A stretch of DNA of 64,000 nucleotides from Pleurotus ostreatus/Saccharomyces cerevisiae fusant. Taxonomy: Eukaryota; Opisthokonta. The DNA is taken from positions 1-64,000 of the forward strand of contig JAMQCK010000031.1 in the NCBI GenBank assembly GCA_024196135.1, in the 5' to 3' direction. The notes under the pieces are model-generated. The model saw nothing but the letters and a program-made list of their open reading frames with translations. It made no database searches and was not told the origin of the DNA. Position numbers and translations under genes: made by a program. The number at the start of each line of letters is the position of its first letter. The first letter of the stretch is position 1. Below are positions 10,227 to 21,773 of this stretch, piece by piece.

Positions 10227-12355
10227 ATGGTCTCCGAGCCCGACTCTGCGCCCACGAAGGCATCGCTCAAGGCCTGGTGGACCCATTTCACCACCGCGCA
10301 GAAGATGAAGCGCGACGCCGAGCAGCGCCAGGGTCCGTCACCCGCACGCCGCCGCCCCCGCACCGAACCACGCTCACCCCGATCACCAGCCCAGGACGAG
10401 CACCCGGTCTTCGGCAAGCCGCTGCGCGAGAGTCTGCGCTATGCCTCCGTGCAGATATCCACCGCGAATGCCAATGGCGAACTCTACGTCTGGGGCTGCA
10501 TCCCCGTCGTCGTCGCTAAGTGCGGGCTATACCTGAAGGAGAACGGTGCGTGATCATCCGTATATCATTCCCCCATCGTCTGACACGTCCTCAGCAACCG
10601 AGATTCCCGGTACCTTCCGCGTCAATGGGTCCAACAAGCGCATGCGTGAGCTTCAGCAGGCTTTTGAGACGCCCCCACGCGTGCGTGTCAACTCCCCTCC
10701 CTCCCCCCTCACGCCATTGACCTCCTTGCAGTACGGCAAAGACCTGGACTGGAAACAGGAAACATATACCACTCACGACGTCGCCAGCGTCTTCCGAAGA
10801 TACCTCACCCAGATGCCAGAACCGGTCATACCCTACGACCTCTACCACGAGTTCCGCGACGCCCTCGCAAAGCAGCCCAACACCCACGAGCAGGTCGTCA
10901 CCACCTACAAGCGCCTCCTCCGCCAGATGCCCCCGCCCAACCAGTACCTCCTCCTTTACGTCCTCGACCTCCTCTCCGTCTTTGCGCGTAAATCGGACAA
11001 GAACCTCATGACTGCCGAGAGTGCGTGCGAATTTCTTCTTCCTCGAACGTGTCACGGGCAGGGGGCAACGGCAATCAATGGCCATTTAGTGGTCGTGCAG
11101 TCCCTTCTTCGCTACTAGGGCGACGGTGGTTTCTGGTGACGTTTTGTGCAGGTGAAGTGCGTAGGACAGAGTCGACCGCGCAGGCATTGGAAGAGCGCAA
11201 GAGGGAGGTGCGGCAAGACTGACAACTCTGCACCCCTCTTGCACGTCCGTCGCTGCTGGGGGCTGGACAATGGGCTCTCGTCCGCTGAGGGGGGGGGCTC
11301 AATGCTCTGGCTCCGCCTGTTCAGCGTTGTCTGCTGCTTCTACGCACTTCAACTGTACAAATCGCACACCTGCTCGACGAGCAGGGGGAAACACAACAGC
11401 GTCAGGATCGCCGTAACTGTGTCCAGGGCCTCCACGCGACCTTCCCTTTGATCGACCTCGGTACTGACATCCTCCCTTCAGATCTCGCCGTTATCTTCCG
11501 CCCAGGCATAATCTCGCATCCCTCACACGAGCTTTCGCCGAACGAGCATCGGCTCAGCCAGAAGGTCCTCGAGTTCCTCATCGCGCACCAGGAGCTTTTC
11601 ATCTTCGACATCCCCCCGCCTCCCGGCACGCCTGGGTCGCCGATTGATGAGGACTTCGTGGCGGTGCCAAGCTCTGACGACGAGCAGTCGCAGGTAGGCG
11701 GCGGGTGGCGATTGGTCGGGCGCAATCGCTCGCAACGCGTAGCGCGACGGAAGACAATAGACCGCACAGGTAAGCGTTCGCTATAGGGCAAATCAGGCCG
11801 CGCCGTTGCCGCGTGTGCGCCTTCTACCAATGCCCTTCGCCCCCAATACCGCCTCCCTCCTACCCTTCGCCTCCCTACCCTCTGCCCAACGCGCCTCGTG
11901 TCCAACTAATACCAATATCCCTCGCTAATGGTCGCCTCCCTCTCGTCAATGTTCCCACTTTCTACCAATGCGCCTCCCCTCTGAATTACGCTAACTACTG
12001 TCCCCCAGACCACCCCCCAAAGTCCGCCTCCCCATCTCTCGACCCCGTCATGGAGTCCGGCGCACACGAGGAGGGCACGCAGGTGCGCCGACGACGGACC
12101 CTCCCGTCCGTGCGCTCGCCGAGTTTGCGCGCGTCGGCATCAGGGAGCATAGCGAGCGTCGCGAGGGGAGATTCGCTGAAGAGGGATGCTGATGCGGCAG
12201 CGCGAAAGGAGGCTGCCACGAGCGAGAGCACGTTGAAGCGCGAAGGCTCGCAGAAGCGCGAACGCGAGCCGGACAGCGGGACGCAGTCGGACCGCGAGGA
12301 GCGGCGCGTACTGAGGAAGCAGCGACGGCCATCGACGTCCAATATCCGCTCATAG
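10227..12355 (+). CDS. RhoGAP-domain GTPase-activating protein, Sac7/Bag7-like
   Basis: Predicted activator of Rho GTP hydrolysis (likely Rho1, wall integrity and actin), 442 aa. Exons: 10227-10545, 10595-10680, 10732-11020, 11482-11769, 12009-12355. The start is chosen before TKASLKAWW, which begins the conserved N-terminus in relatives. The GAP domain starts near residue 59 (HPVFGKPLRESL). Its arginine finger is Arg115 in GTFRVNG. VFRRYLTQMPEPVIP, QYLLLYVLDLL, SDKNLMTA and NLAVIFRPGIISHP follow. The C-terminus is Ser/Arg/Glu-rich and disordered. Intron 3 (461 nt) and intron 4 (239 nt, pyrimidine-rich with CCTCCCT/CCAATGC repeats) are far longer than the usual 50 nt here. The AE|N junction across intron 3 restores the family consensus, so the splice is believed. 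Confidence 0.9.
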
Positions 12356-13231
12356 CCTGACGGGAGGCGCGCCGGGACCTGCGGCTGTCGCCCTTCACCG
12401 CGCTGCGCTGGCCCCTCATCGCGCCGCCTCGCCGTGTTGGATTCGGATCCATATCTATCTATTATTGTTAAGTTGCTCTGTCCCCCGACTGTCCTTGCTG
12501 AACCATCATCCGTCTGCGCACCGCGCGTGTGTCTGTTCTATATTTTTCCTTTTCCTCTACTTCTCTCACCGCTCGTGGTCGTCGACCACAACGTACGCTA
12601 ATAGTGTTCGACTCGCGTACGTACGTCTATCACTACTACTTTAGGGTTCCTTTTTCCTCTTTTTCGCCTCTACATATGTGCGCGCAGACCTGTAGTATTT
12701 TCGCGACCCTGTAGATTTACCCCGCGCGTTTGTCGTTACCCGCTTCGTTCTGATAGTTGTGGCTGGCGCCTCCCTTCCCCTGCTACGCCTTGTTGACAGA
12801 CTAGTTACGACCCCTTATGCTGCCTCACGGACGGACGTGTTCTCTTACCAGTTTTCTGCACTTGATCATGCTTGGCCGTGGGTGGCTATAGTCGTGACTT
12901 GGGTTCATACGATACATATACATGGCGTGTTTTGTACATCGTTGAATTGCTGAAGCAGATACAGTAATAACCTGAGGGCATGCGAGAGTCTTCTGTTAAG
13001 ATACATTTCCTCTCGTGCACGCTGCTAGGGAGTGCTAGGCTGTCCGAAGGCTTCTGTCGATGCGCAAACCTGCAATAATTTGCCCAGGCAGAATGCGTTG
13101 GACGAGATGTCCGAATTTCCATCGTCAAGGCCCTCCGGTCCGACCCACCGAATCGTTCGATTACTGCCAATAAGCGCCCACCTCGCTGCATCCTCCCTCC
13201 AACCTCTTGCCCCTCCTTGCCCTCCCCCAAA
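12356..13231. other. RhoGAP-Sec14 spacer
   Basis: About 0.9 kb of 3' UTR-like and promoter DNA between two same-strand genes. T/C-rich stretches lie at 12.5-12.7 kb. No coding region is supported. Confidence 0.6.
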
Positions 13232-14434
13232 ATGCCCAAAGTCACCGTCCCCCACCCTCCCCCAAGCGCCGCGGATGCCACGCCTCCCGCCGCGCTGACC
13301 GACGCGCAGGCGGAGATGCACAAGACCGTGCTCGAGCACTTCACCGCGCCGGACTACAAGCTGCCGCCCGGGCCCGCGGGGGAGAAGCTGCACGGGTGCG
13401 ACTTGGGGGACAAGGCGGGGGAGTATGGCGCGAGGAGGGAGTTTGGGCCGGAGTTGATTGAGGAGGAGAGGTTTTGGTTGAGTTGGGAGTGTGTGCATAG
13501 GTGAGTGGGGTGTGATCGGAGGAGAGGGTCGCAGGGGAGAGGGGGTGAGAGGGGTATATGGAGCTGATGCGGGCAAACAGGTACTTGCGTGCGACGAAGT
13601 GGAAGACGGACCAGGCGATACAGAGGTTAGAGGCGACCTTGCGGTGGCGCCGGGCCTTCGGGATATACGACATTGTGAACGCGAAGCATGTCGAGCCAGA
13701 GGTGCGTTTTCCATCCACCGCATCACCAGTAACGTACTTAACATGCGCCGTAGGGCGTCACTGGAAAGCAGGTTCTCTTTGGGTACGACGCGCAGCGCAG
13801 ACCGGGCCTCTACCTCCTCCCCAGCCGACAAAACACGGACGAGTCCCCCCGCCAGATCCACTTCGTCTTCTGGTTCCTCGAGCGCACCCTCGAGCTCATG
13901 GGTCCCGGCGTCGAATCCCTCGCCCTCCTCATCAACTTCGGCGACCGCGGCAAGCACCCCTCCATGCGCACCGCGATGACCGTGCTCTACATTCTCCAGG
14001 AACACTATCCCGAGCGTCTCGGCCGCGCGCTCATCATCCGCATCCCCTTCCTCGTCTCCGCGTTCTTGAAGATGATCATGCCGTTCGTGGACCCCGTGAC
14101 GCGCGACAAGATCCGTCTGAACCCGTCGCCGGTGAAGGAGGGCCTGTTCGCGCCGGAGGAGATCATGACTGAGGCGTGGGGTGGAAAGGCGGAGTTCGAG
14201 TGGAAGCATGAGGAGTACTGGCCGGCGTTGATTGGGATGTGCGATGCGCAGAGGGAGAGGTGGACTCAGGCGTGGAAGGAGCTTGGTGGCACGGTGGGTG
14301 TCAAGGAGTGGGATTACAAGACGAAGGAGGTTGGGTCGGCTCCGGTCGCGAGTGATGCGACCACCGTGTCTGTCAAAGCGGATGCGGAGAGTGCTGCTCC
14401 CCAGGTCACGGAGTCCAGCGCGGTTGCTGCTTGA
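13232..14434 (+). CDS. Sec14-type CRAL-TRIO lipid transfer protein
   Basis: Predicted phosphatidylinositol/lipid transfer protein, 356 aa. Exons: 13232-13500, 13581-13701, 13754-14434. The CRAL-TRIO N-terminal helices are seen at about residues 78-120 (ERFWLSWECVHRYLRATKW, then AIQRLEATLRWRR). The lipid-binding domain runs from about 130 to 300: RPGLYLLPSRQN, INFGDRGKHPSM, LQEHYPERLGRALIIRIPFL and VDPVTRDKI. The Glu-Arg-Leu of HYPERLG and the following gate-helix region are classic Sec14 features. The C-terminus is an acidic, Ser/Thr-rich tail. The ATG at 13232 (context AAAATGC) is chosen over one five codons upstream at 13217. It probably acts in the cytosol and at Golgi or plasma membranes. 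It ends about 0.5 kb before the second two-TM gene. Confidence 0.92.
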
Positions 14435-14824
14435 ATTGCTCATTGCCCGGCATTCAAAAGTTCAGGAAAGCGTGCAAATAATATACCACACAAGTGCCAT
14501 AGAGATAGATAGAGATACTATACTATACAGTTTACCTACTGATGTCCAGAAACCTGCAATATCTTGGATTCCTTCAAAGTCGAGACTCGGGACCAAGAGC
14601 AGAGGCGAATGCGGCCACCGGACCGTGTACGACACGTCACGAGACTTCCGAAGATAGAAATAACGAAAGAGGGAATTCTCCGTTGCCATCGCCACCCTGC
14701 TTGGCTCTATTTGCGCCCACCAAACATGACCAAAGGGTTTCTCCCGTAACCAGGCAACCGATGCCGTCACGAGGGAAAGACACTCGATTGCCCTCCACCT
14801 CGATTGCTCTTCGCCTCAGAATGA
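14435..14824. other. Upstream region of two-TM gene copy 2
   Basis: Contains stretches that match, inverted, the upstream region of copy 1 (for example the GGCAATCGA/TCGATTGCC and GAGGGAA-type segments). Duplication of the gene with its promoter is the simplest reading. No coding region is supported. Confidence 0.45.
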
Positions 14825-14832
14825 TATATAAC
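14825..14832 (+). promoter_or_regulatory. TATA box of two-TM gene copy 2
   Basis: TATATAAC about 146 bp upstream of the ATG at 14971. Its position relative to the gene parallels the TATA box of copy 1. Confidence 0.45.
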
Positions 14833-14970
14833 GCCGCTGCCGCCGCCATGGAATTCCCCCAGCACCCGCCGCTACTTCCGCCGCCGCGCATCCAGCCGCC
14901 GCCCGCCTTCAGTAGCACTTCGCCGCCTCGAGCACTTAGCACCTCGACGACCTAACACCCGACGACTATC

Positions 14971-15608
14971 ATGTCTTCCGCATCTGCCGCCTCCACCACT
15001 CTTCCGGCCCCCGCGACCGCGGTCACCCACGACGCGCACACCGCCCTCGAGATGAACCCGATGGACTCGTTCTTCGGGTATGCTCTCAACGGCGCGGCGC
15101 CCACCCACACCAGCCGCCACGATCGGCGCCTCTCTGCGGATGTCGAGGCCCCTCCCGCATACGAGGAGGACCCCTCCCCGCCGGAGTACACGAAGAAGTA
15201 CGAGCCCACGACGCTCGCGATGTTCCTGTTCAAGTTTGGCTTCTGTGAGTAGAGCGAGGACTTGGTGATCGGGAACTTGTGCTGACTTGACCTTCAGTGT
15301 TCCCCCTGTTCTGGATCATCGGGTCCTGCATCCTCCTCACTCCCCTCTCCGCACCCGCTCCTCCGTCCGATGAGGACGTCGAGGCGGCGTGGATGCCTGA
15401 GAAGACGCCGGAGGAGCGTGCGCGCATTGTTGCGCACATTCGTAGTGTGGAAGTCAAGTGGGCTAAGAGGTTAGTCGTCTTCATCATATACTCCCAAGGA
15501 CATTAAGCTGACAACACTCCCAGGTGCCTCTTCGCCCTCCTCACCCTCCTCGTCCTCGGCGCCGCCGCTGGCATTGCCGGCTGGGCTGTCATGTCGCACC
15601 GAGCCTAA
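14971..15608 (+). CDS. Small two-TM fungal membrane protein with PPxY motifs, copy 2
   Basis: Paralogue of the gene at 7815-8488 but on the opposite strand, 176 aa. Exons: 14971-15244, 15298-15469, 15524-15608. Both PPxY motifs (PPAY, PPEY) and both membrane segments are kept, with mostly conservative changes (EDIEAAW to EDVEAAW, KTEEER to KTPEER). The N-terminus is 12 residues shorter. Exons 2 and 3 have the same lengths as in copy 1 (172 and 85 nt), and the introns are still recognisably similar. The last residues differ (SRQL versus SHRA). Function unknown; see copy 1. Confidence 0.85.
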
Positions 15609-15739
15609 GCTCGCCGCAAACACCGCGTCCTGCACCCACCCCATCTCATCCGAGGCTTCTAAGCCACAACACCGACGGCCCTCCAGGCCCCCGACATCGC
15701 ACACGCGATCGACTCGGGCGTATACGACCTACAGCCTCT

Positions 15740-15790
15740 GAGCGCATACACATGCAGCCTTCGAGCGCATATACATGCAGCCATTGAGCG
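15740..15790. repeat. Short tandem repeat, about 23 bp x 2
   Basis: Two near copies of a unit containing GAGCGCATAYACATGCAGCC, followed by a third GAGCGC start. Confidence 0.6.
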
Positions 15791-15963
15791 CGGTCAGCCC
15801 CACCACTCGCACGCCATCTCCGGCGCAGCTACCCACCCATCCTTACATCTCGGTGCGGCCTCAGCGCCCTTCACCCACCACCGCATCCTCCCAAGGATCG
15901 CCCACCCACCATCATTGCACTGTATTTCTAGCACCTCTGGAAGGTCGTTGACGACTGTTACGC

Positions 15964-16060
15964 GCACGACTTGTTCTGTCTCCTCACGACTTGTTCTGTC
16001 TCCTTACGACTTGTTTCTTTCTCCTCGCGACTTGTTTCTTTCTCCTTACGACTTGGTTCT
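15964..16060. repeat. Minisatellite, 20-21 bp x about 4.7
   Basis: Unit ACGACTTGTTCTGTCTCCTT with small variants (GTTCTG to GTTTCTTT, leading A to G), repeated four times plus a partial fifth. Confidence 0.8.
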
Positions 16061-16508
16061 CCATGATCGACTCATCTCATCTGACACGCACGACTTATGC
16101 TTATTGTATCCTTATGCTTTTCACGCTCTGTTTCTCTACGTACGACTGCAGCCTTAGCAATAAATCAAACCAAAATTGTATCACAACAACAACTGTCTGA
16201 GTCTGAACTCCCTAAGCAACTTCAAAGTTCTTACTCAGGTCTGAGGTCAAGCCTCCTTCTGTTGCTTTTCTTCAGAATCACCCTGAGGTCAACCCTTAGG
16301 TCACTGCCTCGACTCGCCGCCAGTCCAAAACCATCACTCCGACCGTCCAACGGAAGTAACGCAATATATCACAGCATATTCACTGGATCCCTTTGGTATT
16401 TTTCACTGGTATCATTGACGCCGAGTTCCCGACAGTACTGTAAGTAGGTGGAGAGCATCGCATGGGGCATAGGACGGGAGGAGGCCTGAAGCATGGGTGG
16501 AAAGTCGG

Positions 16509-16560
16509 TACGACGGTACGTGAGGTGCGACGGTACGTGAGGTACGACGGTACGTGAGGG
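16509..16560. repeat. Minisatellite, 17 bp x 3
   Basis: Three copies of ACGACGGTACGTGAGGT, one with a leading G and the last ending in G. Confidence 0.8.
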
Positions 16561-16929
16561 ACAGGCCATGACATGTGAGGGAGTGTCGCGCATGTAGGGA
16601 AGTGCCCAAACGATATACATACGAGGGATACTCTCCGACAGACATGCGAAAGGCATGGACCGACATGGGTGAGACCGTCCCTGGGATACGAGGCGCCCAT
16701 ACACGCCCCATACGAAGAATGCAGGTAAACGACGCGAGAGCGAATGTGCAGTATGTTCATCTATGTACATATGTAAGTCGCTTGGATCGTCGAAATGCTT
16801 GGGTGGGGAGAGGGGTGTATGTACGGCGGGATTGCAGGAGCGATGGGTGGCGTCGGTGGGACTCGATAACGAGCGTCGGTGGGAGTCGGTACCGAGCGTC
16901 TACGTGCTGGCACGACCGCACCGCTGAGC

Positions 16930-16990
16930 ACGACAGCACGACCACACCGGCGCAACGACAGCACGACGCACACCGGCGCAACGACAGCAA
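16930..16990. repeat. Tandem repeat, about 26 bp x 2.3
   Basis: Unit begins CGACAGCACGAC and ends CACCGGCGCAA, present twice with a third partial start. A related GAGCGTCGGTGGG doublet lies just left, near 16.85-16.90 kb. Confidence 0.7.
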
Positions 16991-17233
16991 GGAGCGAGAG
17001 CAAGGGTCGACGGGCGCAGAGGATAGATAGAGGAGGAAAGGATAGACAATCAGGAGATTAGTCGAGAACAGTAGCAGGAGGGTCGTGAGTGGGTCGTTAT
17101 GGACATCATAAACAAGATTCGATTGCCGCCAGTGGACGCGGTGCAGGCGCGAGTGAGCCTCGCGAGCAGTTTGAGCGAGGTATGGGTTGATTGCCGGATG
17201 TACATGGGTGAACTTCATCGACTTGAGATACGC

Positions 17234-19758
17234 CTACGGCTCCCCGTCGGCCTCGTCCCCTGGCACAGAAGGAGGTTCGATCGTCGCCGCCGTCTCCCCA
17301 TGCACGCGGAACCGGTAGAGACACGTATGCCCCGGGTGCCCCCAATTGCTCAGCACCCTCAGCATCACGATCCCAAAGTCCATCCCCTGCTCCCTTACAT
17401 CCTCCGCCACCGCGAAGCTCTGCGCATACCGCCCCGCCTCGATATCGTACGCGAACTGCGCGATCCGCACGTACAGCGCCCCGTGCGTCAGCCGCGCCAT
17501 CTCCGCCGCAAACGCCGCCTCGCCCTCGTCGGCGGGCGCCCCGGCGGCCTCGCGCGCCGCGACGACGGCCGCCCACTTCTCCGCGTTGTCCGCGCCGTCG
17601 ATGAGCGCCCAGACCTCCATGTCGCGCGGCGCGCTGCGCAGGTCGTACGCGATGCTGCCCGCGGCGTGCTCGATCGTGACCTCGTCGATGCGCGCGGGGA
17701 GGCGCAGCTTGACGCCCAGGCGGCCCTCGCCGGCCGCGAACGCCCAGCACTGGCCGGGCTGCACGCCGGGCGTGAGCGCGATGACGGGCGAGCGCTCGAC
17801 GATGTCGCCGTGCCCGCCGGAGATCCAGCTGAGGACGGAGGAGAAGCCGGAGCGCGGCGCGGCGAGGCTCTGGCGCAAAGAGGGCGAGGTGAGCGTGGGA
17901 ACGATGGCGCCGCCGCCGGTGAAGAGGGCGTGGTCGACGCGCTCGAGCATGTCGCCCGAGTACATGCGCAGGACGACGTCGCGGACGGCGTCAGCAGACG
18001 GTGCTGAGCCGGGCTGCTTCTTCCACCAGCCAGGCGCATTGGCAGCCTTCTTACTGGCGTCGAGAGCTTCCTTGACGCCGCCCTCCACACCGCCGACGCG
18101 CTCCTCAAGAGCCTTGAGTCGTGACCTTGCCTCCTCGTCCTCCGTCGAAGGTATCGGCACGGCACGCTCGCGCTCCATCTCCGCTGTGAGCTTCGCGCCC
18201 AGTTCTTGCAGCTCCTTGCGAATGTTCTGCAGGTCGCTGCCAGCCACCACGCGCAGCGAGGACTCGGTCTGTCCTACACGCAAGTCCGCATTATCGACGC
18301 GAGTTTCTAGTGCGCGCAGCTTGCGGAACACTTCTTCGCGGTCCGCCAGGGCCAAGACCGCCGACTCGATACTGAGCAGGCGGTTCGACAGTTCTGAGAT
18401 ATCCGCGGGTGCCGTCTGCGGTGGTACATATTTGCCCCGATGGAATAACGAGCTGAACATCCCAAGCCCATTGTACAAGATCAGCGACACGCCGAGCATG
18501 ACGATAGGCCAAGGACCCGCTAGCAACCACGTCTTGCGGCATATTCGGATGATCAGGTCGGCCAAGGTGCCTACGATGCGGCCGAGCCAGACGAAGGGCA
18601 CTTGAATGAGGATATGAACGAGCCTGCCCGCGAAGACGCTGATAATCGATCCGCGTGGTCGACTCGGGTATAGCTCCTCCTCGGCTGTGGGGTCAGGGAG
18701 TGTGGACTCGTCCATTTCGGCGATGGAGTCGAGCGAGCGAACGCCAGCTTCGAGTTCTTCGGATACATCCGCTGGATGCAGTGATTGTGCTCTTGGCATG
18801 GATGGTCCACGTTGGGGAGCAACAGAAGGTGGGCGTTGTGATGTGAGGGAGGGTGGACGCGAGGCTGCGCGTGGGGGAGGCGCCGTATTCGGAGGCTGCC
18901 AAAGGTAAGATGTAGTCCAAGACCAAGAACCCGGATACACACCTGCTGCTGCTGATCTTGTTCTGGCTCACTCTCTTCGTCCTCTCCAGTTGTTACGTTC
19001 TTCTTTTTCCGTTTACGCCTCTTGTCCTGCCCGATCACGGGCAGCGTCGTGAGCAGACCGCCGCCCGTCTCCTTCTTCTTCTTCTTCCTCCGGCGCGTTC
19101 GGTCGTCATCGTCGAAGTCTTCATCTGACTCCTCAAGATCGGACTGCGACGGCTTGTAGGCTTTGTTGTCCGTCGAAATGCGGTTGCGGCGGTGGGTCTG
19201 GCGCTTAGTCTGCGATTGATAGTCGCGCTCCTCCATAGAGTACTCGTAGGACGTGCTATCTTCTGGCTCGCGTTGCCGCACGATGAACTGCAGGGGGCCG
19301 GGGATGGATTGATGAATCTTCTCCGCTATCTGGTCAAAGGGAGACTTCTCGCGCGCGAAGCTGTTCTCCGACTGCGAGATCGTCCCATTCGACCTATCAT
19401 GAGACGGCGGTTTGGCGAAGCGGCTTGGAGGAGGGACGAGTCCGCGCCCAGAGGTTTGCCGGAGCTGATTCTCGTATTCGACGCTGGTGCTCCGCGGGAC
19501 GTTGGCGCGCGAGGGCCCGGCGGCCCAAGCCTGATTGGGGTTCATATCCTCCGCAGCGAGATGGAAGGCGTTCGCGACGTTGACCGAGGTGTCCTTGTAC
19601 GCCCACTTCTCTGGGTGGAGCTTTGGGGGCGAGCGCGAGCCGTTGGCTGGGTACGAGTAGCCTGTGGATGGCGGACGGGACTTGGCTTGGGGCTTGTTGA
19701 GAAAGGTGTCGTGATCGAGCCGCCTGCCTTGACCGAGGGGAGTTCCTGCAAAGGACAT
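17234..19758 (-). CDS. SUN-domain (Sad1/UNC-84) nuclear envelope protein
   Basis: Predicted inner nuclear membrane protein that would pair with KASH proteins in the LINC bridge, 825 aa. Exons: 19758-18943 and 18895-17234. The N-terminal half is nucleoplasmic and disordered, with basic clusters (RRRKKKKK, KRRKRKKK) that could act as a nuclear signal, followed by Glu/Gln-rich sequence. A hydrophobic region includes IQVPFVWLGRIVGTLADLII and the main membrane segment GPWPIVMLGVSLILYNGLG. A luminal coiled coil follows (ISELSNRLLSIESAV, LRALETRV, LKALEERV). The SUN domain covers roughly the last 220 residues: ALFTGGGAIVPTLTS, PGQCWAFAAGEGRLGVKL, ARIDEVTIEHA and GHTCLYRFRVHG. The start MSFAGTPLGQGRRLDH matches relatives as recalled; an in-frame ATG at 19809 adds 17 residues. 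Confidence 0.93.
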
Positions 19759-20821
19759 GCACCGACTACGACTGGATACGGATGAGGTCTCGCGGGCTGC
19801 GTTCGCCAAGTCAAAACTCGGTTGTCACGGTCAGGGGCGAACACGTACAAGGTTATGATGATGCTCCCAGAGCTTCAGTAACGATTGGCCGTGGTATGTT
19901 GGATTTCCGGGGCGTTGAAGGCGCAGTGGCGAAGACAGTCGCGGACGCGTATGTGTAACGAGATGATGGTGGCAGCCAAAATCAACACCCGCGTGTCGAC
20001 CGTGTTGTTGATCCTTGTTATGCGCCGCCCTTTGTGTTGTGGCCAAATGCGGATGCGCTTTGTTCATGACTTGAATGTGTGACTCAACAACCCCGCCTCG
20101 TTGCCACCGCGTTGCCATCTCACTGCCCGCGATAAATGGGGGCCCTCATGCATTCAATTTTCGAAATTAGCCTGGCAATACTTCCAAAAGCAGAAGCCTC
20201 TGGCAAAGAGCTAGGTTTACGGTGCAGATTCGTATACCGACGTTTTCAAATGAAGGTGTAGACGACTCCCACTCCCGCTGCCCCGAAGCGACCCGACGCG
20301 CATGCCTACGACGCATCATACAACGAGCGAGATATGGTCTTATTGCGCCCATGCAACACCCACGAAAGCATCGCGTCCGCGAGTCCGCCGATAATTCTAC
20401 TGAGCGTATGCAGTTCACAGCAATGTTCTGCGTATATTTCACCCGCGGGCCTTACACCCGTGCGCCACTGGTACCAAGCCCACCTTGTAGAATGGCAAGC
20501 CTTGTCCCGATCCGACGTCTGTCGGCGAGCACAAGCTCCCACTGACTCTGCCCACGTCCTCCCAAACAAGCGCCCAGCATCGAGCAAATATCGCTGCTGC
20601 GATACCCTCGCAACCACGCACCGGTCCGCCGGGCCCCTCTGCTGTACATGCAAAGTCGGACCGCAAGATCGTGCGGAGGATACAATTCTGCGCGAATAAC
20701 GCCCAGCGCTAGATGCCACTCAAATGGCAGGATGTCACCGCGCTTGCGTAGCCTTCGTCACGCGTCACGGTTCGAGTGTCACAACCACCTGGGAAAGTAC
20801 GGCCTATCAGTGTGCGCGGGG
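19759..20821. other. Divergent promoter region SUN / DUF6699-1
   Basis: About 1 kb between divergent genes, with a TATA box at the right end. No coding region is supported. Confidence 0.6.
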
Positions 20822-20829
20822 TATATAAG
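20822..20829 (+). promoter_or_regulatory. TATA box of DUF6699 gene 1
   Basis: TATATAAG 97 bp upstream of the proposed ATG at 20919. The second DUF6699 gene has the same box at the same kind of distance. Confidence 0.65.
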
Positions 20830-20918
20830 CCAGACGCGACGCACCCTCCGCCCTGCCTCCTCTTCCCTCCTACCACGTCGGGCGGGAAATTGTGAATTTA
20901 CCACCGCTGAGACCCGCC

Positions 20919-21773
20919 ATGCCCCACGCGACCAGAACCGAGGTGAGCGGTAGGAAAGGCGATAGGAATAACCTCTGAGTGTGGATGGACTGGTAGCGGG
21001 ACACCCCGACCGGCGAGCGCGGCGCTCGTCACTCGCAAATGAGGGCGTCGACGTCGAGCGCAGCCAAGGAGCAGTTGCGACGTGACGCCTGGCGCTCAGC
21101 ACACGCGAGTCGGCCACAACTCGCCAGCGGCCCCAGCGCACTGGGCAGCCCGCCGCGCGCAGCCCAAGGCGCGCTCGAAGCCGCGTCGCCCCAGTCGCAA
21201 AGCTGGGCAATACAGACTGTACCGAGCACCACGCTGACCGCGCCCTCGCCGCCACCGCACGCGCCGCCTTTGTACGCCAGCATACCGTTGCCGTCCCAGG
21301 TTGCTGGCGTCACCCGAACAATTGTGCACCCAGTCCTCGCCGGCTCGTACAGCTACGACCTCTCGCTGCCGCCGCCGTTCGCCGCGCTGGGTCCCTGCAT
21401 CTACGAGCCGGCGACCTGGCCTTCCGTACCCTCGCTGGCGATGGAAATGCCGCTGCTGCCCTCGCCCATCGTCGTGCACGCTGCGGCGTACGCTGGCGAC
21501 CGTGTCGGCCAAAGAAGAATTGACTTCGTGACCGTCGCAGACGTCATGGAAGCGCTATACATCGACCTGCAGCTGCCCGCCGTTGGGTATGAGAGGCGGG
21601 GCGAGCGAGTCGCGCGACACGTGTCGAGAGGTATGCTGATTTCGAGCGAGGATTCCTGCGCGAGAGTCGGGAGGCCAGTCAAAAGAGGAGAGTTGCTACG
21701 AGGACAAAGGATGTTCGAAGGGCTATCGCCGTCGCCATTAGGTGGGGAAGTATACACCCTTCATGTTGCCTAA
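20919..21773 (+). CDS. DUF6699-type protein, copy 1
   Basis: Basidiomycete protein of unknown function, about 193 aa in this model. Exon 1 (20919-20942) encodes only eight residues after a TATA-driven leader. Exon 2 (21216-21773) holds the whole domain: HPVLAGSYSYDLSLPPP, PATWPSVPSL, VTVADVMEALYIDLQ, KRGELLRGQRMFEGLSPS and the final GGEVYTLHVA. This order (YDLS, PATxP, VTVxDV, F.GL) is that of DUF6699 as recalled. The 273-nt intron is long. A second possible acceptor, ending at 21194, keeps frame and adds seven residues; a middle exon cannot be excluded. A close tandem copy starts 2.4 kb downstream, and the 3' flanks are also alike. Confidence 0.7.

Larger units (their letters stand above)
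15609..17233. other. Minisatellite-rich spacer
   Basis: Spacer of 1.6 kb between the convergent two-TM copy 2 and the SUN gene. It holds at least four short tandem arrays, listed separately. The part at about 16.09-16.19 kb resembles the 3' flank of two-TM copy 1. No coding region is supported. Confidence 0.6.

Noticed and set aside
9567..10286. 239-codon minus-strand frame left of RhoGAP
   Set aside because: Arg/Gly-rich shadow overlapping the RhoGAP start; no family resemblance.
15964..16990. CRISPR-like array
   Set aside because: Eukaryotic context; units are directly tandem without unique spacers, so these are minisatellites.
17346..18605. Long plus-strand frame (419 codons) opposite the SUN gene
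   Set aside because: Composition is a mirror of GC-rich codon use on the other strand; no recognisable domain, whereas the minus strand encodes a clear SUN protein.
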